Assembly (NCBI GenBank): GCA_034766995.1
Contig: CM068318.1
Span: 7,020,001 to 7,084,000 of the forward strand
Length of the DNA: 64,000 nt
Source of the DNA: Acanthacorydalis orientalis
Lineage: Eukaryota; Arthropoda; Insecta; Megaloptera; Corydalidae
Direction of reading: 5' to 3'
A program made the translations under genes and the position numbers. The notes beneath the pieces were generated by a model. The model was not told the DNA's origin. It searched no databases and saw only the letters and a list, made by a program, of their open reading frames with translations. Below, piece after piece: positions 24,536-38,619 of the stretch (positions are counted from its first letter, which is position 1; each line of letters opens with the position of its first letter).

Positions 24536-25160
24536 ATTCTTTCACATGTTCAAATAGGACATGCGATCAGTTATATAAAAATATATGACGATCGGCATAT
24601 TTATCGATAAAGCGGTTATTTGATGTATTTTGAAAATTTCGATCACAAATCTAAAACAACCGATTCGAAGTGTGATTATTATCCAGTTTGACATCTGATT
24701 AGAATGAAATGGACATTCGAACGAATTCTTCGGTCTAATTATAAACGGGTGAAAATTTCGAAATCGCACGTACTGAAGGAGCATATCAAACACGTTCCGA
24801 ACACACCTATACGTTGAACAAGGGGTGGCCATTATAGCGGAGAACTTGAATTATGAAAACGGCCACTTGTGGCGTTGAAAGATATCTCTGGCGGTAGGTC
24901 GGTACAGCAGGCAGCATTATATCGACTGTGTAATTAAGCACGCAATTTCGGAATGAATCGATCTATTCTCGAACACGTCGTATAACGAACTTTCGCTCAT
25001 GTCTCTCTTTCTGTCCTCCCCCGTTCTCGCTCACACTTTCGTATACGTATCCGTTGAAAATTTTCTCGGGTTGTGATTATACGAGCTTAACTATACACCG
25101 CTGAAATACGCAGAGTCACCGATGCCGTTCAATGTGTGTCGCCAGCAGATGAGAACTTAA
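24536..25160. other. GC-richer island, no gene recognised
   Basis: One of the larger composition islands, with ACGTTGAACAAGGGGTGGCC near 24812 and CGCCAGCAGATGAGAACTTA near 25140. The minus-strand frame at 24542-24832 has no known domain. CT-rich stretches near 25000-25040 resemble insect promoter-proximal or intronic sequence, but that is only an impression. Confidence 0.35.
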
Positions 25161-25658
25161 TGATTATGGATTGTAATCGATTTTGTATATTTTATTTATT
25201 AATGTCATTTTATTCGCCCTAATTGATATTAATGATCTCGATATTTTGTATAGTTTGTCTTTATTTCAAGTATCATTTCATATTATAGTTTTTTATTAAT
25301 CTTTTATTTCATATTTGTACACATTCATATAATTCAATTCATTAGTTGATTAATAAAAATATTCTTTATCAGTCCAAAATAATGTTCAGATATTATATGA
25401 ATTCCATAAATCTAAATTACATTTTTAAATGAAATATTTTCAATGCGTATTAATATTTTTTCTGACTATAAGCTTTCAATAACATTTTATAGAATTTCAA
25501 TTCTATTTTATTCGTTCATAAAATATGTTTAATATTCATACAACAGCAAATTAATTTATAGAGCGATATGATTCTCCACAACTCTATATCTCAATCTCGG
25601 ACACTTTTAATTCTTTAAAAACAAGCAAGTGCATAATTTTTAAATCCAGGGAAATATT
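25161..25658. other. AT-rich stretch, nothing recognised
   Basis: No gene or repeat family recognised. Confidence 0.4.
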
Positions 25659-26214
25659 ATGTTGGTAAGAAAATAATTGCGGTTTTTGTTTTCTGAATCC
25701 TAACCTTATCTTTTTCAATGAAAGTGTCATTTCATTATGTCCATGTTAATATCATTTTAAAGTGCATTTTTCTGTCTGTATTTTAGTGACATCGACTTTG
25801 ATTTTATTGTTAATTTTGCTTCAAATTGGGTTACTGAATTAAAGATGGGAAAGAAACAAATAAGAGCAAATTTTTGTATGAGTTCAAAATGGGTGGTAAA
25901 GTAGCAGAAATTGCTCGTGAACTAAACGATACTTTTGGTGTGTGTACTGTTAAGGAACGTAAGGTGCAATGGTTATACTAAAAATTTCGTGCTGGAGATA
26001 AGAGCCTTGAAGATGAAGAAGCTCTTGGGCATCCTTCTTTAGTTCATATCAACCAACTGAAGATGATAGTTGAATCAGAACCACGCACAATTCGAGAGCT
26101 TACACAAAAGTTAATTTATTTAATTTTTTTCATAATTAATAAAGTTAATTATTAGCTGAGAAAAATATATATGTATTTGAAGATCATAAATAGTAATTAT
26201 TTTTCTACCAACCA
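25659..26214 (+). mobile_element. Family A mariner, internally deleted copy 5
   Basis: It runs from a left repeat TATGTTGGTAAGAAAATAAT to a right repeat ending TTTTTCTACCAACC. A start codon at 25845 gives MGKKQIRA, then after a frameshift YEFKMGGKVAEIARELNDTF (25878-25937), TVKERKVQWLY, and KFRAGDKSLEDEEALGHPS, followed by LKMIVESEPRTIREL. The second helix-turn-helix is damaged by a local AT-rich rearrangement near 26115-26160. The 3' repeat then follows without any catalytic domain, as in the other copies. It preserves the first helix-turn-helix better than most. Confidence 0.85.
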
Positions 26215-29200
26215 TAATTTCGTTTTTTATTCAGGGTTACAATCACAGTAAATAATAAATAGTAACAAATAATTAAACTAACTCTGACTACAATTACAAA
26301 TGTGTATATTCGTGATTACATAAATTATATTTTTAGTCTAGGGAATATAATTTATATTTTAATCATGATTCAAATCTGTCAAAAACCTATTTAGTTCTCT
26401 AACACAACTTAATTTCTTTATATGGTCGAAAAGTATTTGGTTCATGAATTTCAAATAGACAATCTCGTTGAAATATAATAAAAAAATTGTTAAGATTTTC
26501 ATGAGAATGCATTGCTCGAACAACCATGCCAAGGATAATTCGTTTAATTACATTCCAAAGATTTCAATTTTCAAATGATGTCGAAGTCGAAGATTAAGAA
26601 TATTAAATAATCTAATAATTATATTCGATTTTCAAACAATCAAAAAATATATATTCTTTGTAAAAGGATTTATACGTGTTTAACGTGCAAGATATATTTT
26701 TACACAATCTAATCTTTACTAATATGCATTCAATAGACACTCAAACGGACATAAAATGAAAAGAAAAGTGAATAGAAAAATAGATATAAAAACAAACAGA
26801 CATACACGCAGATATATATGTATAGAAAGATATAAACTACTTTCTAGACACAAATTAAATATTAAACATGAAAAACCATACAAAATTAGCATATAGTTCG
26901 AATAGAGTGTTAGTGAAAGAAAAAGCAATCAATTGTGATGATCCGGGAATGAATCCAGGATATATTTTATCAAAGCTGTAGATCAAGTGTGACTGTATAG
27001 GACATCGGTGAAACATCGTCTTCTCACTGATTTTTCACAAAAGACAGTACCGTTAGGTGAACAGATTGGTAAAAAAAGAAGAAAGAAAGGTTACCGTCCG
27101 ATTGATTTTCACGCTTCAATGCGGCGTCTGAAAGAAACCACCAGGGAGACATTGGATTTCGAATTGCACTCGGATGCAATGCAACGTCGTGTCACACGTT
27201 AGTTATGCCATGATACTCTCATTGCTTGTCTTGCATCTTTTGAGAAAATATCTTACAGCACTGATATATACTGTGCTTTAAGAAAAAAGAAAGTCAATAA
27301 TTTATTGACGGATTGTGTGTGCTGTTCTTATTTTGAAAGAATGAAATGTGAACTTCGATAGTGTAAATTAGACCATACATAAAAGATAAAACCCAATATT
27401 GAAATAAATATACAAATAATTTCAATTGATTTGAATTGTATTAAAAAAATGTTTTGTTTTTATAAATATTAACTTTATGGTAGTAGCTACTGTTTATTAT
27501 TAGTTTTAATTAAGTAGCTAGTATAAAAAAATAATTGAGTATTGATTAATTAACTTAAAGATTTACAAATGTAAAATATATAATACGAGTATTTCACTGT
27601 AATAAAATGTTTACAGTAATCAAATTACAATTTATTAATAAATCATTATTTGAAAGACTGATAACATTTAATTTCGACCACAAAATATATAAATAATAAA
27701 AATTTCAAATAGAATATTTCATAACTTGAAGTAATAAACGGAAATACATTTTTTTAAATAAAAAAAAACACTGTTATCATGTAATACTTTCTGTTAACCA
27801 GTGAAATCATCGCGTGTGGGCAAGTAGAGGAGCTTGTTCAAAAGGGAATTATAAAAGTTTAAACGAAATCTGGTTGAGTTAAGTGTCAAGAGTATTTTTT
27901 TTTTGTAGACGGGGACTATCCAACTTTTTGTATAACATGGTAGTTGTAAATGGATAACATAAAACATGGTTGAATTTAGCACGTAAAACTGTCACTCGTA
28001 TAAGTTTTCAGTACGAGAGGAAAATTAAATTCAAATTTCATTGAAATGACAGAGATGAAAGAACGGAAACATACATTTTGTATATAATAAGTGACAAGAT
28101 TTTAATGGAAAAAATGTAATCAAGTCTTGTTTCTAATTTAAACAACTTTATATAAAAAAAGTTTATATGTTTAATAAATGTGACGCGAAAGTTAATGTAA
28201 TCAAAAAATACGTAATTAATTCAAGTTTATTTAATGTGACTAATATAATACGTTTTCATTATCAATCATTACAGTTTTATCAATATCTATATCACAGGTT
28301 TATATAATAAAACATTTGTTTCGTTTGAACTTTGAAAATAGTAAGCAAATTAAAATTACAAATTAAATAAATATTTCAATTTTTTCAACAATTAAGCTTT
28401 TACATCATCTATGAATTATAGAATATATTGATGTTAAAAATCGATCTAATTACTAACTATATTATAATTTTTTACTTGATAAAAAAATAAAATATGACAA
28501 AAAATTGAAGATTAATATTTGATAAACATTTAATGTTCTTTGTAAGTTTTGATATATAAAAAATTATAAAAATCCTTATTTAAATTCAATAAAGCTTTCT
28601 TGATCGTAAAAAAACCCTTTTTATAAATAATAAATGTAAATAAATAGTAGATTGTTAAAAATTAAATTCTATTTTCTTAATTTTAAGTCATTATCAAGAA
28701 AAATATTGTATTTTTTGTGTCAATAAAGTATTAGTCAATTCTTTATTAAAAAGCTTTAAGGAGAAATATCTATTGTTAATTTATTGTAAAATTATAAAAT
28801 TCCAACACATTCGAAAACATGCAAGAACCAGTTAAAATATTGAACTTAGAACGAATTTTTTGACACAATACTTTTCCTATATTTATTTTAAAAATGTAGC
28901 AACGTAAAATCGAATATTGGTTAATATTTAATATCAAAACTTTGAAAATGTGTGCATATAAAATCGGAAAAATAACGAAGTGTCGTAGATAACAGTGGAG
29001 AATATAAAATATTTTATGAAATATTTATACACGTTTTATGCTTCAATAAACTTTTTTAGTATTACGACTTAACCTTATCTTTACAAGTGATAAAAAATGA
29101 AAATGCAATCAGTTGGAATTATGTAGTGATCAGAAATCTATTAAACCATCTAATAGATTGTCCAATTAATGTTCGAAGCATGTGATCTTTTTCATTAAAA

Positions 29201-29275
29201 AAAAAGCAGTGGGTTAGTAGTGATAAGTTAACTACGTGACTAAAATGACTTTTAAAAAAATTAAATGAGACTGAA
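26215..29275. other. AT-rich stretch with one basic open frame
   Basis: The only item of note is the basic frame at 27008-27202, listed separately. The rest, including a minus-strand frame at 27794-27982, shows nothing recognisable. Confidence 0.4.
27008..27202 (+). other. Unrecognised basic 64-residue open frame
   Basis: The frame sits in a local GC-richer patch and contains QIGKKRRKKGYRPIDFHAS, then MRRLKETTRETLDFELHSD. It has a cluster of lysine and arginine and no hydrophobic segment. A TTTTCACAAAAGACAG stretch just upstream could be read as a splice acceptor. It might be the last exon of a gene, a transposon scrap or chance; I do not recognise it. Confidence 0.2.
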
Positions 29276-29279
29276 AGAA

Positions 29280-29780
29280 CGAGCGGATACGAAGAACGTA
29301 TAAAAAAAATATTAAATACATAACGATGCGCTCGCTAACTTCCACAACATATAAAACGCCGTCGAAATGTTTATAATGCAAGGAAACCGAAACGGAGACA
29401 ACAAAGTCTCGTTCAAAATGTCATCAATCCGATACATAAACAGCACAAGAGACAGATAGACATCGAGAGGCGGGCGTCTGTGCAGCCGGAGCGTGTATCC
29501 GATAACCACAGCGCGTCTTTCCGACATTTCGTTAAATAATTTCCGTAGACGCGTCCGTCAGCTTTGTGAGAACGCATTAAAATTTCACCCCAAGACGTCG
29601 TGTCGGGGTGTTTACGCATTAGCCGCGCTGAATATTTAATACTGCCCAATGATGGATGTGCATTTTAGGACGTACTACTTTCTCCTCTACCACTCTACCT
29701 CTTATTCGCCATCATTTTGCTTTCGTGCGATCTTCTTCATATTTTTTTAAAAAAAAAACATCATCTTTGAACGTTATCTA
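29280..29780. other. GC-richer island, no gene recognised
   Basis: Clear composition shift (CATCGAGAGGCGGGCGTCTG near 29461, CCCAAGACGTCGTGTCGGGG near 29588). Two overlapping minus-strand frames lie here without any domain. The two short inverted pieces around GACGTC hint at local hairpin potential only. Confidence 0.35.
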
Positions 29781-29832
29781 TTCGAGTGTTGTTTAATTTG
29801 TCATATTTTCATTGTGAAACGCTTATCGTAAA

Positions 29833-29848
29833 TACACACACACACATA

Positions 29849-29880
<32 letters not shown>
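29833..29880. repeat. Compound (CA)n-(TA)n microsatellite
   Basis: A short CA run is followed by about 30 bases of alternating TA. Confidence 0.88.
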
Positions 29881-29884
<4 letters not shown>

Positions 29885-30133
29885 TCTTTTTACATTTCTT
29901 GAAACATTGATGAAATATTTTTCCTTGCAAATATATTTTCGCATCACATCAAAGCATAAAATTCAATTTAATTTAATATTTGCTCATCTTTGTGGTACAT
30001 TTTCAAGCTTTCAATGAGCATATGTACTCGTACCTATTCAAAGAACACGCCGGTATTATTTTAAAAAGTCGTAATAAAGTAAACAAAACAAATCAAGAGA
30101 GAATTTGGATCGTACATTTATTACCTTACAATA

Positions 30134-30928
30134 CGTGGGTCGTTTGAAAAGTTTGGTAAAAATCTTTGATATGACGCCACCATCCATTTGGTAACAACAC
30201 GGGTATGAACTGTCACTTTTGAAATTAGCATAGGCGAAATTTCAGCCAGAAGCGATGCGTTGTTCCGATTGAAACGAGCATTGTAGCAGTTGCCGGAAAA
30301 ATGGAGAAAGCGAACAGGTCTTTTTGCGTCGATTCGTCACCGTGGATGAAACATGGATCCAATGCTACACACCTGAGTCAAAGCAGCAGTCAAAGCAGTG
30401 GACAACTGGTAAAAGTACGGCAAAAAAGGTAAAGACCGTTTTGTCGGCTGGAAAGGTGATGGCTGGTAAGGGTTTTAGGGATTTCTAAAGAATCATCCTG
30501 ATCGACTACTAAATGAATGGAAAAATAACAGGAGCCTCTTATGCAACATTACTAAACGGTTTGAAAGAAGAGCTGACACAAAAACGTACAAGATGCACAA
30601 AATATGTTCTTTCACCAGGACAACGCGCCATCCCACAAATCGACTGTTGAAATGGCAAAATTGCACGAATTATGTTTCGAATTGATCTCTCATACACCTT
30701 ATTCTCCAAACTTGGAGCCGTATGACTCCTTCCTCTTCCCAAACTTAAAAAAATTGGCTCGGTGGAATACAATAATGAGGATGCCATCGCCGCCGTCAAT
30801 GCGAATTTTGCAGACTCGCTGTACTAAGTTTATAGTCCTCAATGGAGACTATGTTGAGAAATAAAATGATTTTTTTCCAAAAAACAGTGTTTAACTTGTT
30901 TTTTACCATACTTGTCAAACGGCCTTCA
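30134..30928 (+). mobile_element. Irritans-like mariner with both terminal repeats
   Basis: The left end CGTGGGTCGTTTGAAAAGTT (continuing TGGTAAAAA) is mirrored at the right end, whose inverse reads GAAGGCCGTTTGACAAGTAT (continuing GGTAAAAAA). TA dinucleotides flank both sides (30132-30133 and 30929-30930), as expected for mariner insertion. The element is about 795 bp, much shorter than the usual 1.3 kb, because the DNA-binding half of the transposase is missing. The four bases before the right repeat lie just after the transposase stop codon. It is an internally deleted copy that retains its ends. Confidence 0.85.
30301..30864 (+). pseudogene. Irritans-like mariner transposase, N-terminally deleted
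   Basis: The start codon is followed by MEKANRS and then directly by FLRRFVTVDETWIQCYTPES, so about 150 N-terminal residues (both helix-turn-helix motifs) are gone. The first catalytic Asp codon is at 30345-30347. SAGKVMAGKG follows, then a stop in the FW-D region, IILIDYLMNGK, and a frameshift. The second Asp is in FHQDNAPSHKS (codon 30619-30621). The third is in YSPNLEPYDSFLFPNLKK (codon 30724-30726), exactly 34 residues later, as in D,D34D mariners. The C-terminus ends VLNGDYVEK at 30861, then a stop. The family resemblance is to Himar-type enzymes. Frameshift, stop and deletion make it inactive. Confidence 0.85.
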
Positions 30929-30930
30929 TA

Positions 30931-31415
30931 TATGTTTGTATTATATCCAGTTAGCAAATATTTCTTATCAACATTTTTATTTTGATTTTTATTTTGATTT
31001 TTAAGGTGAGAGAAAAACTTATTTTTGAAAGTGAATTTATCTAAAATTCTAAAATTATGTAATGAAAACTATCCAATGTTTACATATATATTACACTAAT
31101 CAATAAGATTTTTTGTGTTTATAGATAAATAATTTCATTTTCGTATAAAAAACAAATACTTTTTTTGTTCTTTACTGAAATTTTATAATTTTTATTTATT
31201 AGTGTAAATAAGTACAAATTAATCATCATTTTATTCTACGCCGATATATTAATATCTTTTAATTTTAGTTCCAAAAAAGCATTGCTTGTTTAAAAAACGC
31301 AATCTTTCACAAAGTTTATATTTGCAAGTATATGTATATACAGATATGTGTGTGTGTGCAAAAATGTTTACGCAAATCATAATTAATTCCTTTTTATTCA
31401 TTCTATTTACAACAA
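30931..31415. other. AT-rich stretch, nothing recognised
   Basis: No gene or repeat family recognised; a brief GT run lies near 31350. Confidence 0.4.
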
Positions 31416-31940
31416 AACCATATCAACCAGTAATTTATCACACGAACTGAATCTCAGCGTACCCACACCATTTAACATGCCATCATTTCACCTATTCATG
31501 GATTATTTAAAACATTAAATGTGTACACAACATAAAAGATTCCGCGAATTCGGTCCGCAATGATCTGACTGCGTCTGTCTTCTGCCAATTTACATCTTGA
31601 ATAATTGAACGGCACAGTGCCGCCGGTGTGATTGTTAGGATTTTGCCGCTAGATCCTGAATCATTTCACCGTTTCATTTTCGTTTCGACGAACAAACCAA
31701 CACAAACGGTCGCATGTCAGCCAAACCGACAAGGGTTTAATTTAATCAAACAGTTCGCCTGTTCACCGAAACCCACACGCTCGTTCGTTCATCCACTCAC
31801 TCGGTCGCACGCTGCACTCATACCTACATTATTTGCACACCGCTGGCTCATACCCCATCGTTTAGTCGTTAGAAACACCCACCCATTGATGAAAGATCAG
31901 TCTGTGTGGATACTGTACAGTAAAATAACTTGAAATGTTG
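31416..31940. other. GC-richer island with a 101-residue frame, not recognised
   Basis: The island includes AGATTCCGCGAATTCGGTCC near 31539 and GGCACAGTGCCGCCGGTGTG near 31612, the latter containing the palindrome GGCACTGTGCC-like half sites. The plus-strand frame at 31628-31933 has no domain and is rich in T, P, R and H, typical of translated non-coding DNA. This is the strongest conserved-element candidate by texture, but that is an impression. Confidence 0.35.
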
Positions 31941-31996
31941 GTGAGTTCTTTTTATTTATTTATTTATTTCGACGTTATAATCGGATATTTCAACCC

Positions 31997-31999
<3 letters not shown>

Positions 32000-32042
<43 letters not shown>
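32000..32042. repeat. (TA)n microsatellite
   Basis: A pure alternating TA tract. Confidence 0.9.
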
Positions 32043-32046
<4 letters not shown>

Positions 32047-32495
32047 TACATAATCTCTCGGTACGAGCGATTATGTAGAGATGTGTACCTCTTTCGTACG
32101 AGATTCCTTAGTTTATTGATAATGATTATCATCAAGCATCGAAAACGTGATACTAGAAATACTAGTTCATATCACACACACACACACATCTAACAATAGC
32201 AGGAGATTTGCGAAAACACGTGTAAATAAGGATTAGAATGCATTCTCATAACAGATGATATCACCTTACATTAATAAAATATCTATCTCTGAGTATAAAA
32301 CTATAAAGTTCTTAAATGGAAATAATATTTTTAATTCAATCGAATAAAAAATAATAACAATTACTTTTTTAATCCTTTTTGATCCATAAATCTAATTCAA
32401 TTTTTTTATTATGATTCGAAATTTTTCAAGCAGTATAATGTTATAAAATGTTTATTCATTTAACTGTGCTATATTTAATTTACTATTTTCATCTG

Positions 32496-32497
<2 letters not shown>
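32043..32497. other. Stretch without recognised genes
   Basis: It contains the near-palindrome TCTCGGTACGAGCGATTATG near 32055 with a partial mirror TCGTACGAGA near 32093, and a (CA)n run near 32174. Nothing coding is seen. Confidence 0.35.

Positions 32498-32583
<86 letters not shown>
32498..32583. repeat. (TA)n microsatellite
   Basis: About 86 bases of alternating TA with a single phase slip (TATTTATA) near 32550. Confidence 0.92.
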
Positions 32584-32585
<2 letters not shown>

Positions 32586-33057
32586 GTGCTGAAATTAAAT
32601 CCATTCAAAAGGCAGCTATACGCATACCACAAATCGTTAAATAAAACCGCAGATAATGTATTCTAAACGAAAACAATCAAATATTCTAAATATAAAAATA
32701 CAATTTTTAGAAATTCACTAGTGTTGCAATATAATAATTTTATTTTTGCTTGATTGACTGGAAAAACTTTCATCTTATTAAATAAATTGGTTTCAAGTAT
32801 ATAAAAATGTGCGCACATTAGAAACCTATAAAGATATACAAAACCCAAATAAACATAAGTAAAATAACAACTCGATTAAAAACAAACAGATCAGATAATA
32901 AGTTAATATTAAAACTGATATATAAGTAGAAAAGTTTGAACTGAATAGGAGTTTGAGAAGAGATAACAACTATTACAACAAACTAATCTAACTTCTTTAT
33001 CGATAATGCAATCTGAAATTATTTTAATGAAAAACCGAACGTTGTTTCAATTATTTA

Positions 33058-33058
<1 letters not shown>

Positions 33059-33108
<50 letters not shown>
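33059..33108. repeat. (TA)n microsatellite
   Basis: A pure alternating TA tract of about 50 bases. Confidence 0.92.
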
Positions 33109-33111
<3 letters not shown>

Positions 33112-33729
33112 CGAAAATATATTAATAATATAAGAAATAGTCACAAAGTATTGAAATATATCTCAATTAGTCAATACCTTCAAATGATATTCTTTTTTAT
33201 TATTTCATTATTTAAAAAGTATGTTAATTTTTTCAATAAATATTTGTTTGTTTTCTTAATCACCGAGTTACTACTTAATGATGTCTAAAAATTTTCTGCT
33301 CGATCATATTTAAATATAAATATATAAGTCATTCTATTGATAAATGCTTTTTCGATATTAAATATAATGAAAAAGTAATTTTCGTACGCTTAGTTGAACA
33401 AAAACTATCGAGTAAACACACATCGTTCAGATTTTTAAAAAACGTTTAAATCGAGTACCGACCGGTTATTACATTTCTGATAAAAGATGTTAAAAATCTA
33501 AGATTAAAAATCATCTTGGTGTTGTGTACAGCAACTTCCTTCTTATTCATCAATAACAAATGCACCAAACTATTTCGCAGGAAAAGAATTCATAGAGCAC
33601 AAACACTTGACGTTAAGTCAAAGCAAGAAATCACCTCCGAAACAATAAATTCAATAAATTTAAAGTATTATAAACAAGCATAGAACAAAAAAATGACAGA
33701 AATGTATGGAGTTTTACAGACAACTGTAC
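33109..33729. other. AT-rich stretch, nothing recognised
   Basis: No gene recognised. The missing 3' end of the mariner at 33.7-34.8 kb would be expected here, but I could not identify its terminal repeat. Confidence 0.4.
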
Positions 33730-34997
<1,268 letters not shown>

Positions 34998-34999
34998 AT

Positions 35000-35560
35000 T
35001 CGATATATGTGAAACTTGTGAAATAACTCAACTGCTGATGTAAATATGGAATTATTTTAAGGACTCAACAATATTTCGTATATAAAAACGGCAATGTTTA
35101 ACTGATTCCGCAATGTTTGTACGCATGTATGAATATATGTGACACATTTTTAATCCACGACCAGATATACTACTGTAAAATACGTATACTGTCACAACAA
35201 ACCAAACAGACTGCGTCAAGCGTCGGCCTTATTGTTTATTCACGTGTTCGCAGATGTCGCGAACAATTTTGTGGATTGGGACAGTTTCTGGTGAAGCAAC
35301 TCGTTCGTTACCTTCTATTTCTGTCAAAAAGCGAACACCCGCCGCTTTAATGGTGTGATTTTTTTGTATTAACGTAATCGGGTGAAATGTGACGTGTGAG
35401 AATTTTTTTATGTGTGTGTGTGTGTATGAATGCCACGTACGAATGCGTGTGTGTATGTGTGTGTGCGCGCTTTAAAATATTCAGATTCGTTTTACGTTTT
35501 ATGGATTACTGGAGCAGCACGTCGACAATGCACAGATATTTTCATATGATGGAAAATTTA
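35000..35560. other. GC-richer island with GT-rich run
   Basis: Composition rises between about 35150 and 35540 (CGTGTTCGCAGATGTCGCGA near 35242). It is followed by an imperfect GT run at about 35410-35467. The frame at 35117-35350 has no domain. No gene is recognised. Confidence 0.35.
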
Positions 35561-36314
35561 AAGTGTTCAATGTAAATGTTATTTAAGGTCACTTGCACGA
35601 ATATTTCTCGTGTCTGGTATTTTTTTCAACATTCGTCGAATGGTTTTTTTTTTGTTAGTATGTCCAAATCCATTAATTTGTACTGTTTCACTTATTTCTT
35701 ATTATTTAACGTTATTTTCCACAAAGTAAAATGTCAGCATATTTTACTCGAAGCACCTTAAAACCCCAATAACCAACCGACCAACAGCATATTTTAAATA
35801 ATTTATAAACGTTCTTGAATTTTAACCCGTTATGTATTGTCAGAACTTTCGAGTCAAAAACTGATATTAAATAATCAAAAATTCATCATTCACCTCACTA
35901 AACTAGGATTTCCGATATAAAAGACTTCTCAATTTACATTCAAATATTTTTTTTATTTTTTGGTGTTTTTAAAAGTTATTTTCCTACAAAATATATATGT
36001 CGATAAAAATATTCTGCTACATAATAGATATGTCTAGATTTGATATCGAACAATTTTTGAATTTAATTAATTATGAAAGCTAAGCACTATTTTTTTTCTA
36101 GTGAAGAATCAAGTAATTAATTGAAGGTTTCTTTCGCTTTATTACATTTACGTGCCTATGATATTTGATAAACACGAAAATGTACTTTTAAGCATATTTT
36201 AGATATTATTAGATACAATTAAATTTGCTTTCAAAACTGTTTTTCAAAAAATTCGAACATAGGAAATATTGTGTAAAAAGATAAATTTTTCAAGAACACT
36301 TTCTAATTTTTTTA

Positions 36315-36317
36315 ATA

Positions 36318-36377
<60 letters not shown>
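36315..36377. repeat. (TA)n microsatellite
   Basis: Alternating TA with one CAT interruption near 36335. Confidence 0.9.
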
Positions 36378-36379
<2 letters not shown>

Positions 36380-37320
36380 TAATGTACTAAAAATAAAAAA
36401 TAAAATCCACTGCAATAAGAGAAGCAGATTCTCGAATAAACAAATACAGAAAAAACTTAATCCATTCATTCGACACACAACAACAAGACAAAGTTATCTC
36501 GAAAAAAAAAATTATATAATAATATAACAAACCGTGTCGGGAATAATAAATGTAGGAACCGAAACCAGGTATAATATTTCTTAATTTACTTATGTCCACC
36601 TGTAATTTATTGCCACTTACATTTCGTCTTCGTTCCTTGTTCCACAACCACTTCTACATCGAGTCGACAGTACGTACGTTTTCGTTATAATATTATTTTC
36701 TTTTTGTCGTTACATAAACGCCATTTCCTTTATTATTCTTCACCGTCTAGTCGCGGCTGAAAGAAAAATGTGACAGAATTACAAACAAAATTACAGACTG
36801 CAAATAAATATTCGTTTCGTGGATTACTGATGAAATTTATTACTTCACCTGTACGTGGCTGCTTTAGATTAGTTCTTTTTCGGTTGATAGTACGGGGGAA
36901 CGAATACGAACGCTCCTTATTCCTCTTGATTCACCGTTTACTATGTTGTATGCTTCGAATAATGCTATTATTATATTATAGCGAGTAACTCATTTCGTTC
37001 TAGCAATCGATTTTATAACAAACTTGCTGGAATTGAAAGAAGTCAGTGTTAAATAACCGTATTATTTCATTACAAAAATATTTATTTAATAGTAAACAGC
37101 ACCATTTTTAAACATCGCATTTAAAGTATGTTACTATCTTATTAAAATAATTAACATGAAGTTTCTATTTTTATTTGTTATTTAATGAATATTTAAAATA
37201 TATAAATATTACATTCAATTTATAACACAATTCATGTTACACTCACTGTTTCATGTTACATATTATCACCGATTTCTATAGATTAAAATTAAAAAAATCA
37301 TAAACGTAAATACATATACT

Positions 37321-37321
37321 T

Positions 37322-37363
<42 letters not shown>
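37321..37363. repeat. Compound (CT)n-(TA)n microsatellite
   Basis: A CT run passes directly into alternating TA, the same arrangement as at 15893-15931. Confidence 0.9.
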
Positions 37364-38619
37364 AATGATTAAGTATGACTGAATAGAATGACAAATATGA
37401 AATTATTTAAGGAAACACGATTTTATGAAATACTTTGAAGAAGAGAAATTTTAATAAGACACTTCTTAATGCACGAAAGATTGATAAATACGATACTACC
37501 AGATAAAATGAATAAAGTTAAAATAGAAAATTTATTAATGTATAAAAGATAAAAAAAGATCATATTTACGAACATATATATGTGAAGAATGAAAGCCAAT
37601 CAAACTGCGAATTGTTAACTATATATAGAGAGAGGGGAGAGAATTCAAATCAATTAAAACACATTGAAAGACCAATCATCTGTTTTTTAAAGTGTTTCCG
37701 TGTCATTTAATAAATGGTAGAATAAATATAAAATTGGAGAAGCACAAAAATTGAAAATATATATAAAAATGAATGAAAAAAGAATAAACGCAAATTCAAC
37801 CTGATTAAAATTGAACCTCTATTTAAGTACTTTGAATACTACCACCTTTCAAGAACACAAATCGGAGCTTTTAAAAAATATATAATTTGCAAAAACTCAA
37901 AATTGTTCTAATTGAAATTATATAAACATAAATTAAAAATAGAAATCTTAAAGTTAAGTAAATAACATATTTATTAATAATTATAATATATTCTGTTCAA
38001 TTTAACTGGAATATTTAATTACATGAAAACTATTCAATATTATTAAATGTACAAAACCAAAATTCCACCATATAATAACATTATTATACGTTCATTGAAT
38101 ATTTAACTGAATATAAATGACGTGATTACTTGTGCCAATAATAACCAAATTGTTTACGGCTGACTAAAAACTATTATATGTAAACTCTTACTAACTCAAT
38201 AATTATTCGAAAATAGAACAGAACATGAATTAAATTGAAAAAAAAATTTCACCTAAGATATGTGTTAAATATCATGAATTTTTGAAACCAACACCTAGCT
38301 GTACTTTTCACAAAAATCGTTTCGAAACGAACGTGGCTGATAGATTAAATCCTGAAGTATTCAAGAATATGTTGAATAATAAAAAAAAATAAAAGACGGT
38401 GAAATACGAGGTACTTTAGGTTAAGATTCAAACACGTTAAGGGTTTTTTTTATATTTCTTATTCACTTAACACCAGCTTTCTAATCTTATGTATCATCTC
38501 ACTAAAGTGGATTTTATAAAAGAATGTGTCTTAATGAAAAAAATATGTAAACTAATAAACACTTTTATAAACAGAATTAAAGTCGTTTAGTTATAAGAAT
38601 TATTATAAAAATATTTTGT

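Larger units (their letters stand above)
35561..38619. other. AT-rich stretch, nothing recognised apart from microsatellites
   Basis: An interrupted (TA)n tract lies at 36315-36377 and a compound (CT)n-(TA)n tract at 37321-37363. A mildly GC-richer patch at about 36590-36760 and a frame at 36770-36988 show no recognised motif. Confidence 0.4.

Noticed and set aside
30539..30799. 86-residue minus-strand frame
   Set aside because: It is antisense to the irritans-like transposase remnant.
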